NCBI GenBank assembly: GCA_949001935.1
Contig: CARJLX010000003.1
Span: forward strand, 1-64,000
DNA: 64,000 nt
From: an uncultured Eubacteriales bacterium
GTDB taxonomy: Bacteria; Bacillota; Clostridia; Christensenellales; UBA1242
Reading direction: 5' to 3'
Of the stretch, positions 46,827 through 55,170 are shown one piece after another; the stretch's first letter is position 1; each line of letters opens with the position of its first letter. The notes below the pieces were generated by a model. The model did not search any database, was not told the origin of the DNA, and saw only the letters and a program-made list of their open reading frames with translations. Made by a program: the position numbers and the translations under genes.

Positions 46827-47539
46827 ATGGAAGAAATAACAAAAACAGATAAAACTTATTCTTTAGCTTTTAGCATAGAAAATTTCAAAGAATTGAAAAA
46901 AGTTTCACAAATTTTTAAAGCTGGAAAGAAAAATATAAAAAATATTCAGATTGAAGCACAAACAAGAATAGAAATTATAGAAAAAAAATAAAAGAATTGA
47001 AAGAAGAACAAAGCAAAATTGAAAAAATGTATAAACTTCATAAAAAACAAGAAGAAGATAATTCTAATATTAGGCTAGCAAATTTTATGTGGCTTGTAAA
47101 AAATTTAAGTTTTAATAATGTGATTTCAAATAATGATATGTGTAATTTGCTTTCAAATAAAACTGGAGAAAATTATGAATTTAAAGTAGATATTCATTAT
47201 TCAGGAAGTGTTACAAATTCTAATATTTGGGGAGAGTTAAAACTTTTAAATAAAGGAAAAGAAATTGTTTTAACAAAAAAAGAAGAACATGCTAGTAGTA
47301 TTGAAATGTGTTATTGCATGAAAGATTTAGTAAAAAAACAATTAGAAAATAAAAACTGGTTTATAAATTGGACAATGAGAAAGAATGGAATCACTGAAAA
47401 AGATTTAGAAAAAAATGGTATATATTGTGATTATACTTTAGCATTCTGCAAAAGTGAAAAAAATCTAGATACACTTATGTTTGAAACAGTTGATGAATAC
47501 ATTATGGGAAAAATAAATAATAAAGAAGAACAAGAATAA
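46827..47539 (+). pseudogene. unknown protein split by a frameshift at an A8 tract
   Basis: ATG 46827 (AAGGAG upstream) opens a 54-codon frame ending TAA at 46989-46991, immediately after eight A (46981-46988). A second frame, open past 46997 to 47539, continues in the -1 frame: ...RIEIIEKK joined to IKELKEEQSKIEKMYK gives an unbroken coiled-coil. The second frame has no Shine-Dalgarno or conventional start close to the junction except TTG 46997 and ATG 47027. One extra A, or -1 slippage on A8, would yield a single protein of about 237 residues. Read as a frameshift mutation, an assembly error, or programmed slippage. Family not recognised. Confidence 0.65.
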
Positions 47540-47567
47540 AAAACACGGGTTTCCGTGTTTTTTATTG
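47536..47567. terminator. bidirectional terminator
   Basis: AAAAAACACGG pairs with CCGTGTTTTTT around GTTT, between convergent genes. Confidence 0.85.
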
Positions 47568-48626
47568 AGGCAATTCTATGAAAGGAACAACTGTCACATT
47601 TTGTCTTGGACAAGGCAATACTTTTGCTTTTGAAGTTTTCATTATAAGATTGAGGTTTTTTATAAACTTGAAAGACATTTGTCCATAAACATTAAAGTCT
47701 ACTTTTTCATCACCGCCGAAAGAATCTCCTAAAAAATACACCATGCTATCTTCATTAAAATAATATTCTTTTATTAAATCACTGTTGAAAGTTTTTAGAT
47801 ATTCATAAATTTGTGTCTGTTCGTCTACAACTTTTATTAAAATATTGCTGTTTTCATAAATTTTATTGACGCTTTCTAACACACTTATTCTATTGTCTTT
47901 TTGAAGATTTATAGTATATGGCTCAAGGCTAGTAAACCCTTCTCTATTAGAAACAAAACTAATAGCAAAAGATTGAGAAGTTTCGGTATAGTTATTAAAA
48001 CCATAAATCTCATTGCTACTTAAAGTATAATTTAAGACTTCTCCGTCTAGTTCGCCTGATTTTCTTAAAATTTCAACTCCGCCTAGACAAGATAAATTAT
48101 TGTTAAAAATAACTTCGTTTTCTATATCTTTAAACTTGTGAATATTACAGTATCTCATGTCTAAGTTTCCATTTAATATTTGAACAGCAACTTGAAAAGG
48201 TTTATTCGCTTCATCATTTTCGAGCGAGATATAGTCGTTTATAATTTCAAGATTATTTAGGGTGGCGGTTGAGTTTGTTTGAATTTTTAAAGAGCCATAT
48301 ATTTTAGGTTGTTTATGATTTTTATCAACACCAATAATTGTTATAGATTTATCAATTTTGTATTCAACGTAAACATTGTTGTTTGAAGTTGCAAAATTGA
48401 GTCCCAGTTCCTCTAGTCTAGGATTGTCTATTTTTTCTTCAATATCATTATATATATAAATAGTTTGTCCTTCTTCGCAAGCATCAATAGCCTCTGCGAG
48501 AGAAGTATAGGCTGTTCCATTAATTTTGCAAATAGCTTTTTCACTAAAAGGTGAAGTGCAACCTAAAAAAGTAAAACAAGGCAAAATAAAGCATAAAGTT
48601 AAAGCCAAGATCCACCATTTTTTCAT
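47562..48626 (-). CDS. lipoprotein with pectin-lyase-like beta-helix features
   Basis: 354 residues from the ATG at 48626 (AAGGAG nine bases upstream; a TTG three codons earlier overlaps that site). Signal peptide with lipobox TFLGC (Cys about 23). NGTAYTSLAEAIDACEEGQTIYIYNDI opens a region with repeated strand turns (SITIIGV, TATLNNLEIIND, NLDMRYCNIHKF) typical of right-handed beta-helix proteins. Surface anchored; ligand or substrate unknown. Confidence 0.78.
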   Translation of the reverse strand: MKKWWILALTLCFILPCFTFLGCTSPFSEKAICKINGTAYTSLAEAIDACEEGQTIYIYNDIEEKIDNPRLEELGLNFATSNNNVYVEYKIDKSITIIGVDKNHKQPKIYGSLKIQTNSTATLNNLEIINDYISLENDEANKPFQVAVQILNGNLDMRYCNIHKFKDIENEVIFNNNLSCLGGVEILRKSGELDGEVLNYTLSSNEIYGFNNYTETSQSFAISFVSNREGFTSLEPYTINLQKDNRISVLESVNKIYENSNILIKVVDEQTQIYEYLKTFNSDLIKEYYFNEDSMVYFLGDSFGGDEKVDFNVYGQMSFKFIKNLNLIMKTSKAKVLPCPRQNVTVVPFIELPQ

Positions 48627-48699
48627 AATTTTCAACTCCTTATATTAAAATTATATCTTAAAATAAAATTTTTAGCAAACAAATTATATTAAAAGAAGT

Positions 48700-48728
48700 T
48701 TGATTTTATCTATACAAAGTGATATAAT
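48700..48728 (+). promoter_or_regulatory. recF promoter, start of transcription at the start codon
   Basis: TTGATT (48700-48705), 17-base spacer, TATAAT (48723-48728), GTG start codon at 48735. Confidence 0.7.
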
Positions 48729-48734
48729 AATTTA

Positions 48735-49817
48735 GTGAAAATAAATACTCTTGAACTTAAAAATTTTAGAAATTATGGAAGACAGATTGTAAAGTTTGAC
48801 GAAGGGCTTAATGTTTTGGTTGGCAAAAATGCTCAAGGAAAAACCAATGTTTTAGAGGCTATCTTTTTTGCTGTTATTGGAAAGAGTTTTAAGGTTAATA
48901 AAGAAAAGGAAACAATCAAGTGGAGGGAAGAAATTGCTTCAATAAAATCTAATTTTTCACGAGAATATAGAGATGTTGATATTGAACTTATATTTAACAA
49001 GGCTTCAAAAAAGGCGATTAAAATAGACGGAGTTTCAATAAAAAAAACTGGGGAATTATTGGGAAATGTTAATGCTATTTTCTTTTCACCGCAGGAATTA
49101 AAACTTGTGAAAGAAAGCCCTGATGAGAGAAGAAGGTTTATGAATATAGATATTTCACAAACTAATAAAAGATATTTTTATGCATTAAATCGATATGAAA
49201 AGGTTTTAGCAAATAGAAACAAACTTTTAAAGATAACCAAGGAGTTCAGTGTTTTAAAAGAAACTATTGATATTTGGGATAGGGCACTTGTTGACTTAGC
49301 AGAAAAAATATATTTGGAAAGAAAAGATTTTATTTGTAAACTTGCGCCTTTTGCCGAAAAGGCACATTCATATATTTCTGGAGGAAATGAGAAACTTGAA
49401 ATTGTTTATGATAGCTTTGATGCAAAAGGTAAAGATTTTAAGGAAGAGATGTTAAAGGCACTTCAAAAAAATCTTGAAAAAGATTTCAAACATGGATTCA
49501 CTTCAATAGGAATTCATAGAGATGATTTGGATATTTTTTTGAATGGCGTAGAAGTAAAAAGTTTTGGTTCTCAAGGACAACAGAGAACAGCGGCTTTATC
49601 TATGAAACTTGCAGAGCTTGAGATTATTAAAGAGAGAACTGGTGAATATCCAATCTTACTTTTAGATGATGTTTTCAGCGAGCTTGACAATGAACGGCAA
49701 AAAAGACTTTTGGCTTTTACTTCTCGAACTCAAACTATAATAACCTGTACTGAGTATGCTTTAAATTTGAAAGCAAAATTATTGCATGTAGAAAATGGAA
49801 ATATAAAAAATGCCTAA
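48735..49817 (+). CDS. recF: DNA replication and repair protein RecF
   Basis: 360 residues, normal length. Walker A LVGKNAQGKTNVLEAI, ABC-type signature FGSQGQQRTAALSMKLAELEI and Walker B PILLLDDVFSELD. Loads RecA at gaps with RecO and RecR. Start is GTG at 48735; an earlier start is not possible because the -10 box is just six bases upstream. In most Firmicutes recF follows dnaN; here it lies on the other side of dnaA and on the opposite strand, three genes away. Confidence 0.97.
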   Translation: MKINTLELKNFRNYGRQIVKFDEGLNVLVGKNAQGKTNVLEAIFFAVIGKSFKVNKEKETIKWREEIASIKSNFSREYRDVDIELIFNKASKKAIKIDGVSIKKTGELLGNVNAIFFSPQELKLVKESPDERRRFMNIDISQTNKRYFYALNRYEKVLANRNKLLKITKEFSVLKETIDIWDRALVDLAEKIYLERKDFICKLAPFAEKAHSYISGGNEKLEIVYDSFDAKGKDFKEEMLKALQKNLEKDFKHGFTSIGIHRDDLDIFLNGVEVKSFGSQGQQRTAALSMKLAELEIIKERTGEYPILLLDDVFSELDNERQKRLLAFTSRTQTIITCTEYALNLKAKLLHVENGNIKNA

Positions 49818-49831
49818 TGGCATTTTTTTGT
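49801..49831 (+). terminator. recF terminator with the stop codon in its loop
   Basis: AAAAATGCC-TAA-T-GGCATTTTTTT: the recF stop (49815-49817) is in the four-base loop and the last codons form the upstream arm. Confidence 0.85.
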
Positions 49832-49869
49832 TTGCTTTAATAATATAAAAGTGGAGAAGTTTTTTACAA

Positions 49870-50505
49870 ATGACGACTTTACTTGAAATATTAATTTTAT
49901 CTATAACTATTTCTTTAGATAGTTTTATGTCTGCCTTTGCATATGGTGCAACTAAAATTAAAATATCTTTCTTTTCTTCACTTGTTATGTCTTTAACTGC
50001 AGTGTTTATGCTTTTTATTTCTTGCCTAATAGGTGATTTAGCAGGGAATATTATATCTTCAACAGCAATAAAGTACATATCTTTTAGTTTGCTTTTATTT
50101 GTTGGTTTATACAAACTTATCAGTGAAATTTTTAAAACATATGTCCAATATAGAGCTAAAAAAGATAAACCTGTTAAACTTAAAATTTTAAAGAAAGAAA
50201 TAAGGTTTGAAAAAGTTGTTGATATGACAAAAACAGACAGTGACAATAATAAAATCCTTTCGCCACTTGAATGTTTAGGTCTAGGATTTGTGTTATCTAT
50301 AGACAGTTTAGGTGTTGGGCTGTCTTATGGTCTTGAAAATCAATTGCAATGGTCTCTTTTTGCGATAAGTTTTGCTTTTTCAATAATTTCTATTTTATTA
50401 GGCAATATTTTAGGTAAAAAAATTGCAAAGAAAAGTAAGTTTAACTTAAGTTATCTAAGTGGAATTGTACTTATTGGATTGAGTATAAGCAAGCTTTTTA
50501 TTTAA
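49870..50505 (+). CDS. MntP/YtaF family membrane protein
   Basis: 211 residues with six predicted helices and two half repeats carrying the family acidic motifs: ITISLDSFMSAFAYGATK near the N-terminus and GLGFVLSIDSLGVGLSYGLENQ in the second half. A charged loop (about 85-125) separates them. MntP exports manganese; YtaF is a sporulation membrane protein of the same superfamily. Position beside cwlD and the longer loop favour YtaF. GGAG stands before the ATG at more than usual distance. The last 8 bases overlap cwlD convergently. Confidence 0.85.
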   Translation: MTTLLEILILSITISLDSFMSAFAYGATKIKISFFSSLVMSLTAVFMLFISCLIGDLAGNIISSTAIKYISFSLLLFVGLYKLISEIFKTYVQYRAKKDKPVKLKILKKEIRFEKVVDMTKTDSDNNKILSPLECLGLGFVLSIDSLGVGLSYGLENQLQWSLFAISFAFSIISILLGNILGKKIAKKSKFNLSYLSGIVLIGLSISKLFI

Positions 50506-51190
50506 AAAATTCTAAAACGCCACCAACAACAGCAAAGCACATGCTTTTCATATAATCTTTGTTTTGGAGGTTCTTTTCTTCTTGGGGATTAGATAAGAAA
50601 CCAAACTCAACCAAAATTGCAGGCTTTGGAGTGCAATTTAAAACGAAAAAGTCACCAACAGAAGGAAGTTTTTTTGCGTTAGAGAATGAGTTGTGAAGAG
50701 ATGTTTGAACATTTTGAGCTAAGATTTTGCCATTATCATTTCCTGCCGCATAGTAAACTTGAGCCCCGTTACAAGAAGACAATTTAAAACTATTCATATG
50801 CACGCTGATCACAAGGTCGGCGTTGCTTTCTTCAACAATTTGTTTTCTCTTTTCCATTTCGCTTTTCTTTTTATTTGAAGCGGTAGGAGAGTAAAGACCA
50901 TTCTCATCTTTACGCGTTAAAACAACACCTATTCCAAAATCTTCACAGATATCTTTTAAGCATTTTGCATAAGCTAAGTTTAAAGCACTCTCTGTCACGC
51001 CAGTTATTTTTCCTTCAGCACCGCCATCAATTCCACCATGCCCTGCATCAATCACAATGGTGTGCATCGGCTTCGGCGTTGTGCTTGTCTTAATTGGGAA
51101 ATACGCTCCGCAAAACACACCAATTGCAAGAATACACAACAAAACAGCAATAATTGTTTTCTTTTTTATTGTTAAAAATGTAGTTTTCAT
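50498..51190 (-). CDS. cwlD: N-acetylmuramoyl-L-alanine amidase, CwlD-like
   Basis: 230 residues from the ATG at 51190. N-terminal signal anchor (TIIAVLLCILAIGVFCGAYF), then amidase_3 domain with zinc ligands in IVIDAGHGGIDGGAEG, the catalytic-region E in VTESALNLA, LVISVHMNS, and EFGFLSNPQEE. In spore formers CwlD makes muramic lactam for the cortex. No Shine-Dalgarno; TAAAAT lies six bases upstream. Its first about 175 bases are duplicated in decayed form at 52360-52540. Confidence 0.92.
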   Translation of the reverse strand: MKTTFLTIKKKTIIAVLLCILAIGVFCGAYFPIKTSTTPKPMHTIVIDAGHGGIDGGAEGKITGVTESALNLAYAKCLKDICEDFGIGVVLTRKDENGLYSPTASNKKKSEMEKRKQIVEESNADLVISVHMNSFKLSSCNGAQVYYAAGNDNGKILAQNVQTSLHNSFSNAKKLPSVGDFFVLNCTPKPAILVEFGFLSNPQEEKNLQNKDYMKSMCFAVVGGVLEFFK

Positions 51191-51233
51191 CAAGGTATTT
51201 TATTTGACAAATTTCTTAAATATCACAAGAAAT

Positions 51234-51248
51234 TGGCAGTAAATATTG
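51234..51248 (+). repeat. 15-base repeat TGGCAGTAAATATTG, copy 1
   Basis: Identical 15-mer at 53315-53329. Each copy lies 46-75 bases before the start codon of an unusual plus-strand gene (51323 and 53375). Role unknown; possibly a shared control site. Confidence 0.5.
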
Positions 51249-51322
51249 TTTTACCAATTTTTAAATGATAAATTATCTCCAAAGATAAAAAGTCTTTTGA
51301 AAATAAAAGGAGATATGTTAAA

Positions 51323-51958
51323 ATGAGTGTGTTTGATGATATAATAGAAAAGGTAACGGCAAGTTTTAGTGATTGGGTGAAAATAAATGACCCAAAATCC
51401 AAGTGGACAATAGAAGACTTTCCTTATGACACGGGTGTTGATGAAAATTTAACAAGACCACATTGTTGGAGATGTGTAACGGTAAATCAGTGTTGGTTTG
51501 TGGATAAACAAGATAAAAGACCGCAAGAATTTGATTATTCAAAATATTCTCTTGTGGACATTCCACTTGTTAAACGAGGATTATACCACCCGAACTGCCA
51601 TGACCAAAAAATAAAAATTCCAACTCCAAAAGAAAGTCAAATTAAGTTTATAATCCCACCAGGAAAACCAGACTGGATGATAAGAGATAAAGGTCATACC
51701 CTAAAAGAAATGGGATATAAAGAGAATGAATTTATGGAAGCAATAGATATAATAAAAAATTTGACAGCAGAAGAATTTGCTAAAGGAAATTATATTTTTA
51801 GAGCACATGACAAAACAGGTTTTAAAATAGGTTTTATTTTGAATTTTCCTGGTAGACATGAAGATTATGGTAAATTCTATAAATTAAAAACTGGTTGGAG
51901 CATTTTCCCAAATGGAAAATTAAAATGCAATACATTAATTGGAGGATTAAAAAAATGA
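51323..51958 (+). CDS. putative polymorphic-toxin-like protein
   Basis: 211 residues, no signal peptide. A Cys/His cluster RPHCWRCVTVNQCWF ... GLYHPNCHDQK (about 46-95) suggests a structural zinc site. The C-terminal 100 residues (DWMIRDKGHTLKEMGYKEN, YIFRAHDKTGFKIGFILNFPGRHEDYGKFYKLKTGW) resemble small nuclease-toxin folds (BECR/DUF6883-like) by general pattern only. The stop codon overlaps the next start as ATGA, typical of toxin-immunity pairs. GGAG precedes the ATG. Identity is inference. Confidence 0.5.
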   Translation: MSVFDDIIEKVTASFSDWVKINDPKSKWTIEDFPYDTGVDENLTRPHCWRCVTVNQCWFVDKQDKRPQEFDYSKYSLVDIPLVKRGLYHPNCHDQKIKIPTPKESQIKFIIPPGKPDWMIRDKGHTLKEMGYKENEFMEAIDIIKNLTAEEFAKGNYIFRAHDKTGFKIGFILNFPGRHEDYGKFYKLKTGWSIFPNGKLKCNTLIGGLKK

Positions 51959-52296
51959 AATGTGGAGACATGGTTAAGGTTCTAGTTGAGAAAGAAGAGT
52001 ATGCAAAAAATTATGTGCATAAAGGCATGGTTGGAATGCTAACAGATTCTGAAATTTGGGACACTGAAATTATGGTAATTTTTTCAGACAAATATTCTCC
52101 TGACGAAGAAGATATATATATTCCAATGTATGTAGGAGATATTGAAACTGTTGAAGATGGCCATTACACAGATGAAATGATTTTAGAAGGGCTTCCAAAA
52201 AACAACCCCAAATGGTGGTGCAAAGTTGAAGATGGATATATCATGAACTTACTTGGAGAAAAGAAAAATAAAATTCCTTATGATTACAAATCATAA
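51955..52296 (+). CDS. putative immunity-like protein
   Basis: 113 residues starting at the ATGA overlap with the preceding gene. Acidic, compact: KCGDMVKVLVEKEEYAKNYVHKGMVGMLTDSEIWDTEIMVIFSD looks like a small beta-barrel (DUF4926-like phrase VHKGMVGML), followed by an acidic YVGDIETVEDG stretch. Coupled, small, acidic partner directly after a toxin-like gene is the usual arrangement of immunity proteins. The transcript ends at the hairpin 52294-52325. No family firmly recognised. Confidence 0.55.
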   Translation: MKCGDMVKVLVEKEEYAKNYVHKGMVGMLTDSEIWDTEIMVIFSDKYSPDEEDIYIPMYVGDIETVEDGHYTDEMILEGLPKNNPKWWCKVEDGYIMNLLGEKKNKIPYDYKS

Positions 52297-52326
52297 AAGC
52301 AGAACATAACTATTCTGCTTTTTTCT
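52293..52326 (+). terminator. terminator of the toxin/immunity-like operon
   Basis: AAAAGCAGAA-CATAACTA-TTCTGCTTTTTT. Confidence 0.85.
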
Positions 52327-52359
52327 TTACATTTCAAAAATCCATGTGTCCTAATTTGA

Positions 52360-52540
52360 CAATAGCCCCGCCATGCCCCGCATCAATCACAATGGTGTGA
52401 ACTGGCTTTGGCGCGTTGTGCTGGCTTTGATAGGAAAATACGCCCCGCAAAAAACACCTATCGCCAAAACGCATAACAATACGGCAATATTGTTTTTCTT
52501 TTTATAGTCAAAAATGTAGTTTTCATCAAGGTATTTTATT
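52360..52540 (-). pseudogene. decayed duplicate of the start of cwlD
   Basis: Aligns with 51028-51203: shared blocks include CATGCC-CGCATCAATCACAA, GGTGTG, AAATACGC-CCGCAAAA and GTAGTTTTCATCAAGGTATT (start codon region). On the minus strand the copy starts ATGAAAACTACATTTTTGAC but loses frame after about ten codons and stops. Both copies include the sequence before the start codon. The toxin/immunity-like operon lies exactly between them. The region 52541-52655 otherwise shows only a weak promoter. Confidence 0.85.
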
Positions 52541-52655
52541 AAAAAATTCAAAAATTTATGATTTACCCATTAAATTTCAGCCTTGACAAATAAAACATTT
52601 TATAAATTTTATTAAAACCTTTACTTAAAAATTTTTTTATGTTAATATTTTTATT

Positions 52656-53303
52656 ATGAAGTTCAAATATTTTGCACTTTTTTCATTAATGCTTTGCTTT
52701 TTGTTTATATTTCCTATGTTTATCAACCAGGGAAATGTTTATGGTGAAGATAATGTTGTTCAAGTTGTAGCCTCTCAATGTTTTTTATTTGAAGAAAAAA
52801 GTTTTGACAATCCTATTAAAAACAATAGCCAAGAAAATTTGATAATAAAGCATGGTGAAAAATTAAAGGTTTTGGAAGGGGAACAAGAAAGTTTTATAAA
52901 AGTGGAGTATACTGAAGAAAAAACATATCAAGGCTTTGTATATGCCAGATATGTGACATATAATAATCTTTCACAAGAAGTATATCCTGTTTTCAATGCT
53001 TCTGTTATTGAAAATGATGTAGAAGTATATAATTTGGATGGCAGTTTAGCAGAGATTATTTTAAATAAAGGGAAAGAATTGTATCTATATGAAGGGTACA
53101 CAAAAAAAACTGAATTCACAGCTGTTTGTTTTGTTGATGAAGATGGAAGTTTATTTTATGGTAAGATAAGAACCAAGCAACTTGCACCTTACGGGATTAA
53201 TGCTGGGGTTATTACCGGAATTGTGGTGGCGATTTCTTGTGTAACAATAATATTATTGCTGATATTTATGAAGAAGACAAAAAAGCAAAAAAGAGTAAAA
53301 TAA
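52656..53303 (+). CDS. membrane-anchored extracellular protein, SH3b-like
   Basis: 215 residues. Signal peptide (KYFALFSLMLCFLFIFPMFI), an outside domain with strand-rich SH3b-like phrases (HGEKLKVLEGEQESFIKVEYTEEKTYQGFVYARYV), and one C-terminal membrane helix (GVITGIVVAISCVTIILLLIFM) followed by KKTKKQKRVK. Same topology as the giant protein and the SpoIIP-like protein. TAATAT lies 7 bases before the ATG and there is no Shine-Dalgarno sequence. Confidence 0.72.
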   Translation: MKFKYFALFSLMLCFLFIFPMFINQGNVYGEDNVVQVVASQCFLFEEKSFDNPIKNNSQENLIIKHGEKLKVLEGEQESFIKVEYTEEKTYQGFVYARYVTYNNLSQEVYPVFNASVIENDVEVYNLDGSLAEIILNKGKELYLYEGYTKKTEFTAVCFVDEDGSLFYGKIRTKQLAPYGINAGVITGIVVAISCVTIILLLIFMKKTKKQKRVK

Positions 53304-53314
53304 TTATAAAAAAG

Positions 53315-53329
53315 TGGCAGTAAATATTG
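53315..53329 (+). repeat. 15-base repeat TGGCAGTAAATATTG, copy 2
   Basis: Identical to 51234-51248; precedes the fibre-like gene at 53375. Confidence 0.5.
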
Positions 53330-53374
53330 AATTTGTAAATTTGTTGGTTTAATATTTCCTTATTAGGAGGAAAT

Positions 53375-54580
53375 ATGCAAAAGCAAGATGAAATAAAAGA
53401 TAAATTAGAGCAACTTGAAAGGGAGATGTGGTTTTTAGTTAAAACAGCACTCCCTTCTTTAAAGGAAGAACTTTTGGCTGCGGGTGGAAATAAAACCAAA
53501 ATCCAAGAGCTTGAAAAAAAGATAAATGATACTATAACAAATGTGGAGTCTTTACAAAGTCAAGTAATTGAAATTAAATCAGGTTTAACCACACTTGATG
53601 GCATGGTTGAAGGACAAGAAACAGATATAGTAGCCTGTCAAGCAACTTTAAGAAACCATGCTTCAACTATTCAAAGTCATGAGAGTATGTTAAGTGAGTT
53701 TGGAACAATTCAAGCTGGACAAACAGAAATTTTAAATGAGCAGGGCAATACATTGAAAAACCAAGCAACTATTATAAATAATATTAATGAGAGCGTTGAT
53801 GGTTTTAGTTCTACAATATCAGCCTTGCAGACAAGTGTTAATCAACATCAAGAGGATATATCAAATCAAGCAACAGAAATGTCTAAACTTGAATCTAGTA
53901 TTAAGACAAACAGCAATAAGATTTCAGTCAATGAGGTTGATATACAAAAAAATGCTCAAAGTCTTTATGCAATAAATGAAAGCATTGATATTTTGGAGCA
54001 AAATGTTGCAGGGCATGGTGTTAAGATAGTAAATAATGAAAACAACATTATTGACATAAATAAAACAATATCCACGCATCAAGCAGATATTGCTTTAAAT
54101 AAAAATAATATTTCAACCAACTCTTCCAATTTAAGCAACTTAACAACTCGCGTGACTAATCTTGAAAACAAACCTTCAGGCGGAGGCGGAGGTAGAACGC
54201 TTGAAGTTATCTACGATAGCACAAGTGATGATCCAAATTTAAACAAAGGTTTCCCAGGAGGAATGATTGGCGGCAAAAACTTTACTTGGACAGAAAAATA
54301 TGATTCTATTCGTATTTATGCAAAGTGTGTAGCAAACTTTGGTTATTTAGAGCTACCAAAAACAAACAGGCCAACCGATGATTTTACAATTTATTCGGTG
54401 GCGGCGGCAGGTAGAATTGTTTATGCATGGAAAGGTATGTTGTATAACAATGAGAATAAACTTTCTGTTGGAAGAGGGTATATCTTTACATTAGACACTT
54501 CCGCAGGTACATGGACTATGGCAGGAGCCATGCAAGAAAAGTTTTGGGTGACAAGGGTTGAAGGAATAAAAGGTGTTTAA
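53375..54580 (+). CDS. coiled-coil fibre-like protein with C-terminal domain
   Basis: 401 residues. Residues 1-270 are almost continuous heptads with repeating NKNNISTNSSNLSNLTTRV-type 14-residue units; then a GGGGG hinge (about 272-276) and a 125-residue C-terminal domain (RTLEVIYDSTSDDPN, FTWTEKYDSIRIYAKC, VAAAGRIVYAWKGMLYN). This layout, without signal peptide, is that of phage tail-fibre or receptor-binding proteins. No other phage genes are nearby, so it may be a lone remnant or a domesticated effector. TTAGGAGG precedes the ATG. Confidence 0.72.
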   Translation: MQKQDEIKDKLEQLEREMWFLVKTALPSLKEELLAAGGNKTKIQELEKKINDTITNVESLQSQVIEIKSGLTTLDGMVEGQETDIVACQATLRNHASTIQSHESMLSEFGTIQAGQTEILNEQGNTLKNQATIINNINESVDGFSSTISALQTSVNQHQEDISNQATEMSKLESSIKTNSNKISVNEVDIQKNAQSLYAINESIDILEQNVAGHGVKIVNNENNIIDINKTISTHQADIALNKNNISTNSSNLSNLTTRVTNLENKPSGGGGGRTLEVIYDSTSDDPNLNKGFPGGMIGGKNFTWTEKYDSIRIYAKCVANFGYLELPKTNRPTDDFTIYSVAAAGRIVYAWKGMLYNNENKLSVGRGYIFTLDTSAGTWTMAGAMQEKFWVTRVEGIKGV

Positions 54581-54583
54581 ATT

Positions 54584-55063
54584 TTAATTTTTTAAATCAC
54601 CATAAATACGCTTATACTTAGCAAGTTCTCTTTCAAGGGCTTCAATTTTTTCAACCCGGGCAATGCCATTCTCAACAGCCTTAATGCGTTCTTCTCTATC
54701 AGTCAAGCGTTTCTGTATAGCTCTTGCGTAAACAGAGATGACATAACTATTGCAATGGTTTTGAGTTAAATCAACGCAATTACTGGTTTTAAAGTCTGGG
54801 GATTGGAAAAGTGAGCCAGAAACATAGGCTTTGGTTATACAGTTACGAATATTTCTTTCTGCGCTTTCAACAGAAGTATGAAAATGTTGAGCGATAGCAG
54901 GATAAAACTCTTTTGTCATATTGTTTATGATAGAAGGTTTGATAACAGCTTTAAATATCCCTTCCTTTAAATAATCAAATCCTTGAATATGCGAAGGCAT
55001 GCCTGTTGAAATAAGTAGGTCGGTGATTTCGTCATAAATCATAGTCTCTTTATCAATTGTCAT
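54584..55063 (-). CDS. second stand-alone Spo0A C-terminal-domain protein
   Basis: 159 residues. About residues 8-85 again fit the Spo0A effector domain: ITDLLISTGMPSHIQGFDYLKEGIFKAVIKPSIINNMTKEFYPAIAQHFHTSVESAERNIRNCITKA. No receiver domain. The C-terminal 45 residues form a charged helix (RAIQKRLTDREERIKAVENGIARVEKIEALERELAKYKRIY) likely to be a coiled coil. Paralogue of the gene at 29457. Upstream (55064-55448) has TGTCGAA at 55318-55324 and the variant AGTCGAA at 55177-55171. Confidence 0.85.
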   Translation of the reverse strand: MTIDKETMIYDEITDLLISTGMPSHIQGFDYLKEGIFKAVIKPSIINNMTKEFYPAIAQHFHTSVESAERNIRNCITKAYVSGSLFQSPDFKTSNCVDLTQNHCNSYVISVYARAIQKRLTDREERIKAVENGIARVEKIEALERELAKYKRIYGDLKN

Positions 55064-55170
55064 AATAAAAACTCCTTTTTTGTTTTACAAGAAAGATTAT
55101 AGCGACTAATAACAAAAAAGTAAAACGTTTTTTAAAAATATTTTAAAATATTTGATACTATTTTACAAAA

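Noticed and set aside
52360..52540. A separate small gene on the minus strand
   Set aside because: The frame breaks after about ten codons; similarity to the cwlD start explains it as a decayed copy.
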